The notes under the pieces: generated by a model
The model's database searches: none
The model's input: only the letters and a program-made list of their open reading frames with translations
What the model was told of the DNA's origin: nothing
Assembly: GCF_022606465.1 (NCBI RefSeq)
Contig: NZ_JALBUF010000002.1
Span: 124,001-188,000 of the forward strand
DNA from: Sulfoacidibacillus ferrooxidans
GTDB taxonomy: Bacteria > Bacillota > Bacilli > Alicyclobacillales > SLC66
DNA: 64,000 nucleotides
Reading direction: 5' to 3'
Shown here: piece after piece, positions 36,058 through 44,869 of the stretch
Numbering within the stretch: the first letter of the stretch is position 1
Layout of the letters: every line of letters begins with the position of its first letter
Made by a program: the position numbers and the translations under genes

Positions 36058-37764
36058 ATGGACCAGGTGGATGTAGTGATGCGCCCGGTGATTGTGCAAA
36101 TGGATGGTTCGATACTACTTGATGTGCATCATCCACACATGGAAGAAGCGCGGCAAGTTTTAGCGAAATTTGCGGAGTTAGAAAAAAGCCCGGATCATTT
36201 TCATACCTACCGGGTCACGGCATTGTCGCTTTGGAATGCAGCTGCAGCAGGTCATTCTTCTGAAGAAATCGTAACAAGATTATCTGAATTGAGTCGCTAT
36301 GATGTTCCACTTGCTATTTCGAGATTTATCTCTGAAACCATGGATCGCTATGGCATTCTTGAATTGCGCAAAGGCGAACATGGGCTTATATTAGCTTCTG
36401 AAGATCCCCTGGTACTCACGGAGATTATTCGTCATAAAACGATCGCCTTGCTTGTGCGACAAGTGATTTCAGATACGGAAGTAGAAGTTCCTTTACTATC
36501 ACGGGGAACGATTAAGGTGGCACTTACGAAGATTGGTTATCCAGTGAAAGATTTAGCTGGGTATACGGAAGGGCTTCCTTTGCATTTTAGCTTAGTGAAA
36601 CAGTTGGCTGATGGACGTGATTTTGAATTGCGAGACTATCAAGAACGCTCAGCAAATGCTTTTCACGAAGGTGGGGCATTGACTGGTGGTTCTGGAGTTC
36701 TGACACTACCCTGTGGAGCAGGTAAAACGATTATTGGATTACGGGCTATGGAATTGTTGCAAACATCTACGCTAATATTGGCGGCAAATGTCACTGCTGC
36801 GAGACAGTGGATGAGGGAATGCCTGGATAAAACAACGCTTACTGCAGATCAAGTTGCGGAGTATAGTGGCCAATCGAAAGATACAGCACTCGTGACTGTT
36901 GCGACATATCAGATTTTGAGTTATCGGCCACGTGGAAAAGATCATTTTCCACATCTGTCTCTTCTTTCTGAACACAACTGGGGACTGATTATTTACGATG
37001 AAGTACATTTATTGCCGGCACCTGTTTTTCGTGTGACCGCCGAGATTCAAGCACGGCGTAGATTAGGATTGACAGCTACACTTGTGCGGGAGGATGGGCG
37101 TGAAGATGAGGTCTTTTCTTTGATTGGGCCGAAAAAATACGATGCGCCATGGAAAGAACTTGAGGCAGAAGGTTGGATTGCAACAGCTATATGTTCAGAG
37201 ATTCGCGTTGCACTTACAGATGGTGAGCGGCGTACATATGCCCAAGCAGAATTGCGCGAAAAGGCACGTATAGCAGCAGAAGCCGTGTCTAAAGATGAGG
37301 CCGTGGAAGAGTTGATTAAGCTCCATCCAGAGGAATCGATTCTCGTGATTGGCCAGTATGTCGATCAATTGGAACGCATCGCAGCAAGGTTACAAGCACC
37401 ACTCATCACGGGGTCGGTCAAACAAAAAGAGCGAGAACGTTTATACGCAGCTTTTCGAACGGGGGAGATACAAGTCCTCATTGTATCGAAAGTGGCGAAC
37501 TTCTCCATTGATTTACCAGATGCAAGTGTTGCTATTCAAGTGTCTGGCGCCTTTGGATCGAGACAAGAAGAAGCACAACGGTTGGGGCGGATTATGCGTC
37601 CAAAGGCCGAAGGTGTATTGGCACATTTTTATACACTGGTAGCTAAAGAAACAAAAGATCAGGAGTTTGCATTGAGCCGGCAACGCTTTCTTACAGAGCA
37701 GGGATATGAATATCAAATTTTAGACCATGCAGAATTATCCCAGTTGGAGGTGGCACAAAAGTGA
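36058..37764 (+). CDS. XPB/Rad25-type DNA helicase
   Basis: SF2 helicase of about 568 residues. An N-terminal XPB-type domain (to about 180) precedes the helicase core: Walker A LPCGAGKT near 219, DEVH box in IIYDEVHLL near 317, and motif III GLTATLVRED. The RED motif (VREDGRED) and DEVH form identify XPB rather than RecG or UvrB. The C-terminal half contains VIGQYVDQLERIA, then VSKVANFSIDLPDASVAIQ and the arginine-finger block SRQEEAQRLGRIMRPK. Bacterial XPBs unwind DNA 3' to 5'; a repair or transcription-coupled role is inferred from eukaryotic homologues. ATG 36058 follows TCAGGAG by 4 nt. It overlaps the next gene by 4 bp. Confidence 0.9.
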   Translation: MDQVDVVMRPVIVQMDGSILLDVHHPHMEEARQVLAKFAELEKSPDHFHTYRVTALSLWNAAAAGHSSEEIVTRLSELSRYDVPLAISRFISETMDRYGILELRKGEHGLILASEDPLVLTEIIRHKTIALLVRQVISDTEVEVPLLSRGTIKVALTKIGYPVKDLAGYTEGLPLHFSLVKQLADGRDFELRDYQERSANAFHEGGALTGGSGVLTLPCGAGKTIIGLRAMELLQTSTLILAANVTAARQWMRECLDKTTLTADQVAEYSGQSKDTALVTVATYQILSYRPRGKDHFPHLSLLSEHNWGLIIYDEVHLLPAPVFRVTAEIQARRRLGLTATLVREDGREDEVFSLIGPKKYDAPWKELEAEGWIATAICSEIRVALTDGERRTYAQAELREKARIAAEAVSKDEAVEELIKLHPEESILVIGQYVDQLERIAARLQAPLITGSVKQKERERLYAAFRTGEIQVLIVSKVANFSIDLPDASVAIQVSGAFGSRQEEAQRLGRIMRPKAEGVLAHFYTLVAKETKDQEFALSRQRFLTEQGYEYQILDHAELSQLEVAQK

Positions 37765-39452
37765 GTTTGCCTTATGTGCTTCTGTCTCTTGGGGCAAAAC
37801 AGTTACGAGTGCTGCAAAACATTTTGCAAATGAAAGAAGGCTCAAAAGATCGCAATCAGTTGGCACTAGCAATTGCAGAGAGATTACTAACAAAAGAAGG
37901 ATTTTTGCTCGTCTGGAATTCTTTATCGTCCCTTGTGCAACGTGTATATATGGCTGCGCTGTTTGAAATCCAAGCGGATGGATACACGATGGCAATTCCA
38001 GCAGTGCGATTATTACCTACTTTATTAGAATATTTTCCTGAGGACCGAGCAACCTTGCAAAATGCTCTTGAACAATTGGTAGGGGTAGGGATGTTATCTC
38101 GAGCAGAGACGTGGTACGTCGGTGAAGCGTATAGTCTACCAGAAGAGATGAAGGAAATGGTAGTGCCACATATCGTAGAACTTTTGATGGATGAGACGCC
38201 TCGTGTCGCCAACGACACTGCGGTCGTAGGTGAGATCAATATATTGGAACGGTATGGTCGGATGTTCATACGAGATATCGCACGGTTTACTATCTATTTG
38301 ACAAAATATCCATTGCCACTGACTAAAGCATCCATCCCCTATAAAAGAGAATTACCCAAATTAAAAAGCTATTTGCGCACGATGCAAATAGAAGGCATTA
38401 AAGGGACTGGAAGTTGGGAAGCGGTACCCTTTGGAGTCGTTGCGAGCATTTTTGTGTTAGAAGATATGGGCGTTATTGATCGTTCATCAGACACTGTGCG
38501 CTTACACGGTAAAGCGTTGCACCGCTTTTTAATGATGTCTGATGAGGCGTTGCGAGAACAGTTAATGGCTTCATTGCCTCGTCTAGTGGGCGGTCTACAT
38601 CCCCATGTGATGGCGGTGCTTTCGGTTTGGTTAAGGCAATTGCCGCAAGGCGAGTGGTTATCCTTAGATCGTGCTATAGGCGGTTTGCTTATCTTGCAAC
38701 CAATGGAGCATCCTCCCTCGTGGTCAAATTCACTTGATCATTTTATTCGCATAGCGTCAGCATGTGGATTGATAGAAATTGGTAGACATGTTGAGTATGG
38801 ATTTTTAGTGCGGATACCAAAGTGGTCGGAATCTGTGAGTGAAGAGTTTTTTGTACAACCAAATCTGGACATCCTCGTTCCAGAAGAAGCACCAACATGT
38901 GTTCATTTTTTAGTGGGAGAATTAGCTGAATTGAAACGCGCTGACGAAATGTCAGCTTATCATCTTACTAGAGATTCTGTTTTACTTTTATGTGATCGCG
39001 GTTGGCAAATGGAAGATATTGAGCGGGCACTTACTACATTTAGTGCGACAGCACCTGCAAAAAGTGTCATTCGTTCTGTGGAGGATTGGGTCGCTGCATA
39101 TGATCGAGCGGTATTGTGGGATGTTCTTTTATTGCGGTTTGCATCGGCAGATTTATTTCATGCATTTGTAACAGATCAGAGAACGAAACACTGCATTGTG
39201 CAACGGATTGCGCAAGAGGCGGTGATCGTCTTGCGTGCACAAGAAGCACAAGTGCGCCAAGTATTGTCAGAACTTGGTGCGCCTCCACCGCAACAAGTGA
39301 GAATGGCTCCTGGTGAAGAAAACTATGTGCATGCAAAACAAAGCCGTACGGGCTCGCTTTTACGTAAGGGAACAAAAGAGGATCAAGTGGCATTAGGAGT
39401 ACTTACAAGTCCACAGATTATGGAAATTGTGCAAAAAACTTTGCGTGCATGA
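37761..39452 (+). CDS. Helicase-associated protein, putative XPB partner
   Basis: 563 residues, no ATPase motifs. The C-terminal third (from about 370: EEFFVQPNLDILVPEEAP onward, DRGWQMEDIERALTTFSA and VEDWVAAYDR) resembles the helicase-associated XPB/Ssl2-like domain (Helicase_C_3 type) found next to XPB helicases in Gram-positives. The N-terminal part is helical, winged-helix-like. It overlaps the helicase stop as GTGA, so both are made in a coupled way. The natural inference is a subunit that loads or regulates XPB; no biochemical role is known to me. Not an eukaryotic Bax1 nuclease: no nuclease motif was seen. Confidence 0.78.
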   Translation: MSLPYVLLSLGAKQLRVLQNILQMKEGSKDRNQLALAIAERLLTKEGFLLVWNSLSSLVQRVYMAALFEIQADGYTMAIPAVRLLPTLLEYFPEDRATLQNALEQLVGVGMLSRAETWYVGEAYSLPEEMKEMVVPHIVELLMDETPRVANDTAVVGEINILERYGRMFIRDIARFTIYLTKYPLPLTKASIPYKRELPKLKSYLRTMQIEGIKGTGSWEAVPFGVVASIFVLEDMGVIDRSSDTVRLHGKALHRFLMMSDEALREQLMASLPRLVGGLHPHVMAVLSVWLRQLPQGEWLSLDRAIGGLLILQPMEHPPSWSNSLDHFIRIASACGLIEIGRHVEYGFLVRIPKWSESVSEEFFVQPNLDILVPEEAPTCVHFLVGELAELKRADEMSAYHLTRDSVLLLCDRGWQMEDIERALTTFSATAPAKSVIRSVEDWVAAYDRAVLWDVLLLRFASADLFHAFVTDQRTKHCIVQRIAQEAVIVLRAQEAQVRQVLSELGAPPPQQVRMAPGEENYVHAKQSRTGSLLRKGTKEDQVALGVLTSPQIMEIVQKTLRA

Positions 39453-39499
39453 ATGAAAATGGGCAAGTTCGCAGACTGTACATACAGGGTGATGCGAAC

Positions 39500-40264
39500 G
39501 TGAGTCAATTACGTGGTGTAGTGAAGATATTTTTTTTCAGACGATCTCTTTTGCGTCATATGGTCATGGTGTATCTAGTGATAGGGACCGTGCTGTTTAT
39601 GCATAGTCCACAATCTGCACAGGCACAAACGAAAGTAGTGGTCATTGATCCAGGTCATGGTGGAGTGGATGGAGGAGCTTCTGGAGCTGGTCTCATTGAA
39701 AAGGATGTGACGTTAGATCTGTCGAAGCGAATTCGCGCACATCTTGTTCAGGCTGGATATCAGGTGCAAATGACGCGAGATACAGATACAGATGTATCGA
39801 AGTTATTTCCATCTAAACTATCTGGTCGACATAAACGAGATCTGCAAAATCGCTTGGACTTTATTCGCAAGTCGCAGGCAGTTGGCGCTTTGATGATTCA
39901 TATCAATAGTTCAACTAATGTCAATGATCGCGGACCAATCGTATTTTACTATGCACCGTCAGAATCAGGTAAAACGCTTGCAACCAATATCCAACATGCA
40001 TTGAATCAGGTGGCGAGTTCTACCCAACGACCCCTACCTCGTAAAAACTTCTTTGTATTAAGGCATTCACCGTGTACAACTGTACTTATAGAAGTAGGCT
40101 TTTTAACAAATAACAGCGATGCTGCTCGGCTTCGCACCACAGTTTATCGCGAACATGTCGCACGTGCGATAGCAATGTCTGTGGCTACAACGTTGCGCGA
40201 TGTGCCAGTCCCGCCACCGTATGTAAAGAAGACTGTAGTCAATGATTGGTTATTGGACAAGTAG
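39500..40264 (+). CDS. cwlD: N-acetylmuramoyl-L-alanine amidase, CwlD-like
   Basis: Amidase_3 enzyme with an N-terminal hydrophobic segment (HMVMVYLVIGTVLFM) acting as a signal/anchor, about 254 residues. Zinc and catalytic residues are in DPGHGGVDGGASG (His), LIEKDVTLDL (Glu), ALMIHINSS (His) and LIEVGFLTN (Glu). In Bacillus, CwlD with PdaA makes muramic delta-lactam in the spore cortex, needed for germination; the compact single-domain layout fits CwlD. GTG 39500 is chosen because AGGGTGAT lies 6 nt upstream; an ATG at 39449 overlapping the preceding gene is also in frame but has no ribosome site. Confidence 0.85.
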   Translation: MSQLRGVVKIFFFRRSLLRHMVMVYLVIGTVLFMHSPQSAQAQTKVVVIDPGHGGVDGGASGAGLIEKDVTLDLSKRIRAHLVQAGYQVQMTRDTDTDVSKLFPSKLSGRHKRDLQNRLDFIRKSQAVGALMIHINSSTNVNDRGPIVFYYAPSESGKTLATNIQHALNQVASSTQRPLPRKNFFVLRHSPCTTVLIEVGFLTNNSDAARLRTTVYREHVARAIAMSVATTLRDVPVPPPYVKKTVVNDWLLDK

Positions 40265-40425
40265 TACGATCATATGTGTTTTTTTTAAAATGGGATATAT
40301 GTTTTTATTAGGTCACTCATCATACGTGGGTGGCCTTGTTGTGGAACAGGCCATGCGAGTATAGGGTAATCATGATACAATAGATAAACAGTGAGTAAAA
40401 TAGGCCATTTTGAGGTGAATGAAGC

Positions 40426-41484
40426 ATGAAGTATACAGAAGCGAACGAAGATGGGTTTGACGATGCGGTTGAACTGGCCATTAGTCATATCCTCAAGTTA
40501 GTCTCGATACCGAGTCCCACTGGATTTACAGATCGTGCAATTGATTATTGTTATCGCCAGATTGCACAGATGGGATTCTCAGTGTCTAAAACTTTTAAAG
40601 GTGGATTAGTTGTACAGGTGCCAGGGCAGCGGGAACGAACTCGTGTACTCGCGGCACACGTGGATACTCTAGGTGCTATTGTTAAGCAGATTCTTCCGAG
40701 TGGACGTTTGAAAATGTCTCCCATTGGCGGGTTTCGATTTCATGGCGTTGAAGGTGAATATTGCTTAGTACATACATTAGAAGGCGCTTCCTATACTGGT
40801 ACGATTGTTGCTCATAAAGCATCTTCGCATGTCTATAAAGAAGCAGAAGAACGAACTGAGGATACGATGGAGATTCGCCTTGATGAAAGGGTGAACAATG
40901 AGCAAGATGTACGTACATTAGGCATTCGTATTGGAGACATGGTTTCATTTGATGCTCGTGCCGTACTTTTGCCAAGTGGTCATTTGAAATCACGCCATCT
41001 AGACGACAAAGCAAGCGTTGGCATGCTATTGGAATTATTACAAGTGATTAAGGAGCAACAACTTGTGTTGCCATATAGTCTTGCTATTCTTATTAGTACA
41101 GATGAAGAGATTGGTTATGGAGGTAACTCCAATATTCCCGAAACTGCCTTTGAATACATTGCAGTGGATATGGGTGCGATTGGGGATGGTTTGGAAACTA
41201 CAGAGTATGTTGTGTCTATTTGTGCTAAAGATTCCAGCGGACCTTATAATTATGATTTAAGGAGACAGCTTGTATATCTAGCTGAGCGCAATCACGTCGC
41301 ACATGCCATTGATATTTATCCGTTTTATGCATCAGATGCTAGTGCTGCAAGACGCGCAGGATATGATCTAGCCACAGCTCTCATTGGTGCGGGTATTGAC
41401 TCGTCACATTCGTATGAACGGACTCACCGAGAGGCTATTGCAGCGACTCTTCGATTGTTACTGTTGTATATTCAACATGAATAA
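40426..41484 (+). CDS. M42 family aminopeptidase
   Basis: Dinuclear-metal aminopeptidase of the M42 (FrvX/YsdC/tetrahedral aminopeptidase) family, 352 residues. Metal and catalytic residues: AAHVDTLGA (His, Asp), SRHLDDKASVG (bridging Asp), STDEEIGYGG (catalytic Glu and ligand), AVDMGAIGDG (Asp) and IDSSHSYERTH (His). The PDZ-like insert region is present from about 80 to 165. A glutamyl- or general aminopeptidase, or a glucanase annotation by old naming; peptidase is far more likely. Stands alone; GAGGTG precedes the ATG. Confidence 0.9.
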   Translation: MKYTEANEDGFDDAVELAISHILKLVSIPSPTGFTDRAIDYCYRQIAQMGFSVSKTFKGGLVVQVPGQRERTRVLAAHVDTLGAIVKQILPSGRLKMSPIGGFRFHGVEGEYCLVHTLEGASYTGTIVAHKASSHVYKEAEERTEDTMEIRLDERVNNEQDVRTLGIRIGDMVSFDARAVLLPSGHLKSRHLDDKASVGMLLELLQVIKEQQLVLPYSLAILISTDEEIGYGGNSNIPETAFEYIAVDMGAIGDGLETTEYVVSICAKDSSGPYNYDLRRQLVYLAERNHVAHAIDIYPFYASDASAARRAGYDLATALIGAGIDSSHSYERTHREAIAATLRLLLLYIQHE

Positions 41485-41521
41485 AGAGTGTTTAAACAAA
41501 AATACCAGGAGTGAATAATCA

Positions 41522-42289
41522 ATGTTAGTGAAAGATAAAAATATTTTAGTGATGGGTGTTATTAATAAACGTAGTATTGCTTGGTCGATTGCTCAAACAT
41601 TGCACGATGCTGGCGCCAAGTTGATTTTTACATATCAAGGTGAGCGCATGGAAGAAAGTGTTCGATCGTTAGTTAACGAGGGCATGCCAGGATCGCGTTT
41701 ATTGCGTTGTGATGTGACAAATGATGCAGAATTGGATGCGTTATTTCACCATCTTGAAGAAAATGTCCATGTATTACATGGAATTGTGCATAGCATCGCG
41801 TATGCAAAGGTGGAGGACTTAAGCGGATTATTTGTAGATACTTCGCGTGATGGATATTTACTTGCGCAAAATATCTCAGCGTATTCTTTGATTGCTGTGG
41901 CTCATCGCGCACAGAAAATCATGACTGAAGGTGGAAGCATTATGACGATGACCTATCTAGGTGGAGAACGCGTCGTCGAAAATTATAACGTCATGGGAGT
42001 TGCTAAAGCTGCACTGGACATGAGTGTGCGCTATTTAGCCAACGATCTTGGTGAGCATCAAATCCGAGTTAATGCAATATCTGCAGGACCTATTCGAACG
42101 TTAGCAGCAAAAGGTGTAAAAGATTTTAATAAAATTTTACACACGATTGAAGAAAAGGCTCCTTTGCGCAGAGCGACAGATGTTTCTGAAGTAGCAGATA
42201 CTGCATTATTTCTTATGAGTAATCTATCACGTGGCATCACGGGTGAAGTGATTCATGTAGATAGTGGATATCATATTCTGGGCAATTAA
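41522..42289 (+). CDS. fabI: Enoyl-[acyl-carrier-protein] reductase (NADH), FabI
   Basis: Final reductive step of type II fatty acid elongation. Short-chain dehydrogenase fold with the FabI-type glycine loop VMGVINKRSIAWSIA, and the FabI catalytic Tyr-x6-Lys in YNVMGVAKAALD; the first Tyr is in MTYLGGERV. C-terminal ITGEVIHVDSGYHI is typical. 255 residues. CAGGAG lies upstream of the ATG. The gene has its own strong terminator. Confidence 0.94.
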   Translation: MLVKDKNILVMGVINKRSIAWSIAQTLHDAGAKLIFTYQGERMEESVRSLVNEGMPGSRLLRCDVTNDAELDALFHHLEENVHVLHGIVHSIAYAKVEDLSGLFVDTSRDGYLLAQNISAYSLIAVAHRAQKIMTEGGSIMTMTYLGGERVVENYNVMGVAKAALDMSVRYLANDLGEHQIRVNAISAGPIRTLAAKGVKDFNKILHTIEEKAPLRRATDVSEVADTALFLMSNLSRGITGEVIHVDSGYHILGN

Positions 42290-42342
42290 GATCTGGAAAA
42301 CTACACAAACGATGTTCATTAAAAAGAAAGTAATGATCATAC

Positions 42343-42374
42343 AAAGAAGAAGGCCATATGGCCTTCTTCTTTTT
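42343..42374 (+). terminator. Rho-independent terminator of fabI
   Basis: AAAGAAGAAGGCC with GGCCTTCTTCTTT form a perfect palindromic stem of 13 bp, tight loop ATAT, then a T-run. It lies 53 bp after the fabI stop. The remaining 190 bp up to the next gene hold no feature I can support. Confidence 0.88.
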
Positions 42375-42568
42375 GACTATTCGACGCACATCATAATGAC
42401 GAGCAATAAGGGCGGATATCATAGGAGCACTCATAACCAATTTCATAATAAACTCAGTCGACATATGTTGTCAAGATTCGACTTATGGAATTTATTTGCG
42501 GTCGTGGGGTGATAAATGAAAATCCTTTAACTAACCTTGTTGTTGCGCATGATCGATGTGAGTATTGT

Positions 42569-43504
42569 TTAGAAATTTGTAGAAATTTGCTCTTCTGGAA
42601 CATCCACATCTGAGTTTAAGACTATATTCTTATGCGTACCGTATTCATTTGTGCGCAATTCTTCTCTTATATAATTGCCTCGATGCAGGAGATCAATGAC
42701 TTGACTTGCTGTATTGCTTGGAATAGCCAAATAATCAGCTAACCCATCTCGTAACCACTTAGGTCCTAGATTTTTTGTTTTATTGGCTGGTTGTGCGTGC
42801 CATTCAGTAATATAGTCTATGGCTTCGTCCACAAAATCTGATGGATTTTTTGGACTGATGTCAACGCATAAAAACTCAAGTAAATCGTAACTTTCGTGCG
42901 CATAGTTGCGAATATCGGTATGTTTAGCGATGGCATCTTCAACATAAAAAAGTTCTACGTGCTTCCCTCTATACAACATTCGGCTCATGATAGGAATCAT
43001 ATCGCTATCAGCAGTTACAAAGACGTAGCAGGTGATATTAGGATCTGAATATGAAGTTTCCATGGCATCGATAGATAATTCGATATCGGAAGCGTTCTTT
43101 GCTTTATCTTCGTTTTTACCATTGGCATACACATGGCGAATTTGTATTCGTTTCTTTTGTAAACTGGTAAGATTCGCATCTACTTGTTCGAAATCTGCAT
43201 ACGCTTTAAACATTCGGATATTATCCATACCATAAAATGTCCATAAACGATCAAAAAGATTTTTATCTATATCTTCGTGATCAGGATCATGTCTGTAGCG
43301 ATTCATAAGCGTCCAGTAAACATTGTCATAATCCACGAAAATAGCCACATTATCCTTTGAACTCTTTCTCGATGAGTGATTAAGCGCTTGTTCTACAGCG
43401 TTTGCAATCACCTGACTAAATTTGCGTGAAACCATATCATCGCTTCGTAGATCCCACTCCTCTCGGACTTTGCTACCGGAAGACGACATTCGTTCTTCTT
43501 TCAT
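42569..43504 (-). CDS. NYN/LabA-like PIN-fold protein with C-terminal winged-helix-like part
   Basis: 311 residues. The NYN (DUF88/LabA) domain spans about 50-200, with acidic residues in AIFVDYDNVYW, SDIELSIDAM and FVTADSDMIPI, the order expected for a PIN-type Mg-dependent RNase. The C-terminal part (about 225-300, GPKWLRDGLADYLAIPSN and VIDLLHRGNYIRE) is winged-helix-like, resembling nucleic-acid-binding LOTUS/OST-HTH or related domains. The N-terminus is polar and low-complexity. Target RNA is unknown. AGGAGG precedes the ATG at 7 nt. Adjacent to a flippase-like membrane protein gene; no clear functional link. Confidence 0.8.
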   Translation of the reverse strand: MKEERMSSSGSKVREEWDLRSDDMVSRKFSQVIANAVEQALNHSSRKSSKDNVAIFVDYDNVYWTLMNRYRHDPDHEDIDKNLFDRLWTFYGMDNIRMFKAYADFEQVDANLTSLQKKRIQIRHVYANGKNEDKAKNASDIELSIDAMETSYSDPNITCYVFVTADSDMIPIMSRMLYRGKHVELFYVEDAIAKHTDIRNYAHESYDLLEFLCVDISPKNPSDFVDEAIDYITEWHAQPANKTKNLGPKWLRDGLADYLAIPSNTASQVIDLLHRGNYIREELRTNEYGTHKNIVLNSDVDVPEEQISTNF

Positions 43505-43619
43505 GTAGAGCCTCCTAATCTATCGCGGAACCAATCCGCTTGTATTGATATGTTCTCCAAGATCTTCAGTTTTCCTGCACGTCTTCCTAACATTTATATG
43601 CGTTAAGGGGCAGATACAG

Positions 43620-44663
43620 TTACGGCGCTTTTATGTGTTGTTGAACTTGCGATAAAAGCCACGGATGATAAAGCAAACCTACCGGTATAGGCAACCAAAA
43701 TGATGAAATGCGGTAGAGCAGTGTCCCAGCTAAAGCAATGGGTAAAGGTACCCCAAACCAACTAAGTGCAGTGGTTAACGCAATCTCTACTACCCCAAGT
43801 GTCGTTGGTGCTAACGAAACGACAGAAAACAAAAGGGTCAGCGAATACGCATAAATCGCTACTGACCATCCAATTGGATAGTGTATAGCCATAAAACACA
43901 GCATCAACATACATACGCGAACAGGGTATATGGAAAACAGCAAAACTAAGGTGATGAACATACGCCAAGGATGGCTACTAACTATATTCCATTCTTTGCG
44001 CAACTCATTTTTCGTATACCAGTGTAATTTATTTTGAATCTTCCCGACAAGTCGTGCGAACATGTGATTTTTGACAGATGGGACGAATGTGCCTGCCCAC
44101 TTTGCTAGAACACGGTAGAGTGTCCAGAGGACAGCTACTAGTACCAAGATCATAGTGAAAACGATGCCGATTGTAACAGCGTTCCAAATGATTGCTTGGG
44201 GACCTTTTGGCAACATGAAAAGCACGCGAATACAAGCGATAACAGGCGGAATGATCGCTATATAACTAAGCAAGCTTAGCCAGATACTGATGCTAATGGA
44301 GGTGCGCAAACCATAACCCATACGGTTTCCCCAATAAATAAACCCAGCGGTTCCTGAGGCTCCTGATGTAGGCATGACTTCGTTTAGCATCGTTGCGTGA
44401 AATAGCATCCCAGTTACAATAGATAACCTGGCTCGTACATTGTATACGTTGTATAAAATTGTTGTGCCTATCGCTTGCAAAATAAAGTAGATGATCTCAC
44501 ACATCGTTGTTGAGATCAATACACGATAATTTGCACGCTTGAGGTAGGGAATAGCGCGTACTATATCGTCGCGTTCTTGATATGCAAATACTGCAACCAG
44601 AATAGCGATGGCGCCAATCCAGAGTAAAGACAGCGTGCGACGCCAAGAAGGGGATAAGGACAA
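43620..44663 (-). CDS. Flippase-like (LPG synthase TM / UPF0104) membrane protein
   Basis: 347 residues with about eight to nine hydrophobic segments. The layout (N-terminal WIGAIAILVAVFAYQE helix, GTTILYNVYNVRARL, MLFHATMLNEVMPTSGASG and VSLAPTTLGVVEIALT) matches the lysylphosphatidylglycerol synthase membrane-domain family, here without the soluble MprF catalytic domain. Likely role is lipid or glycolipid transport across the membrane, by family. TTG start with AAGGGGCGG upstream. Function remains inferred. Confidence 0.82.
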   Translation of the reverse strand: MSLSPSWRRTLSLLWIGAIAILVAVFAYQERDDIVRAIPYLKRANYRVLISTTMCEIIYFILQAIGTTILYNVYNVRARLSIVTGMLFHATMLNEVMPTSGASGTAGFIYWGNRMGYGLRTSISISIWLSLLSYIAIIPPVIACIRVLFMLPKGPQAIIWNAVTIGIVFTMILVLVAVLWTLYRVLAKWAGTFVPSVKNHMFARLVGKIQNKLHWYTKNELRKEWNIVSSHPWRMFITLVLLFSIYPVRVCMLMLCFMAIHYPIGWSVAIYAYSLTLLFSVVSLAPTTLGVVEIALTTALSWFGVPLPIALAGTLLYRISSFWLPIPVGLLYHPWLLSQVQQHIKAP

Positions 44664-44869
44664 AGGTACCGCCCCTTTCTACATGCCATCTTACCACAGT
44701 TTGTGTGATTCGCCATGATGTCTAAAAATAATTGGATGTGATTTCCGCGGATATGTGAATTTGCTGGAGTGATACTAATTCAAGATAAGTTCATACATGG
44801 ATCACAACACAGCTTTTGCAGCATCAGTTTCTTGTGTCTAGTTGATTCAATAAGGTGGCGATAACAGCA

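Noticed and set aside
40311-40345. Hairpin AGGTCACTCA with TGGGTGGCCT after cwlD as terminator
   Set aside because: Pairs only through G-U wobbles and lacks a T-run; position alone is not enough.
42570-42590. Short direct repeat GAAATTTGTAGAAATTTG at the end of the NYN gene
   Set aside because: Two near-copies of about 8 nt inside and next to the last codons; no array or other sign of a repeat element.
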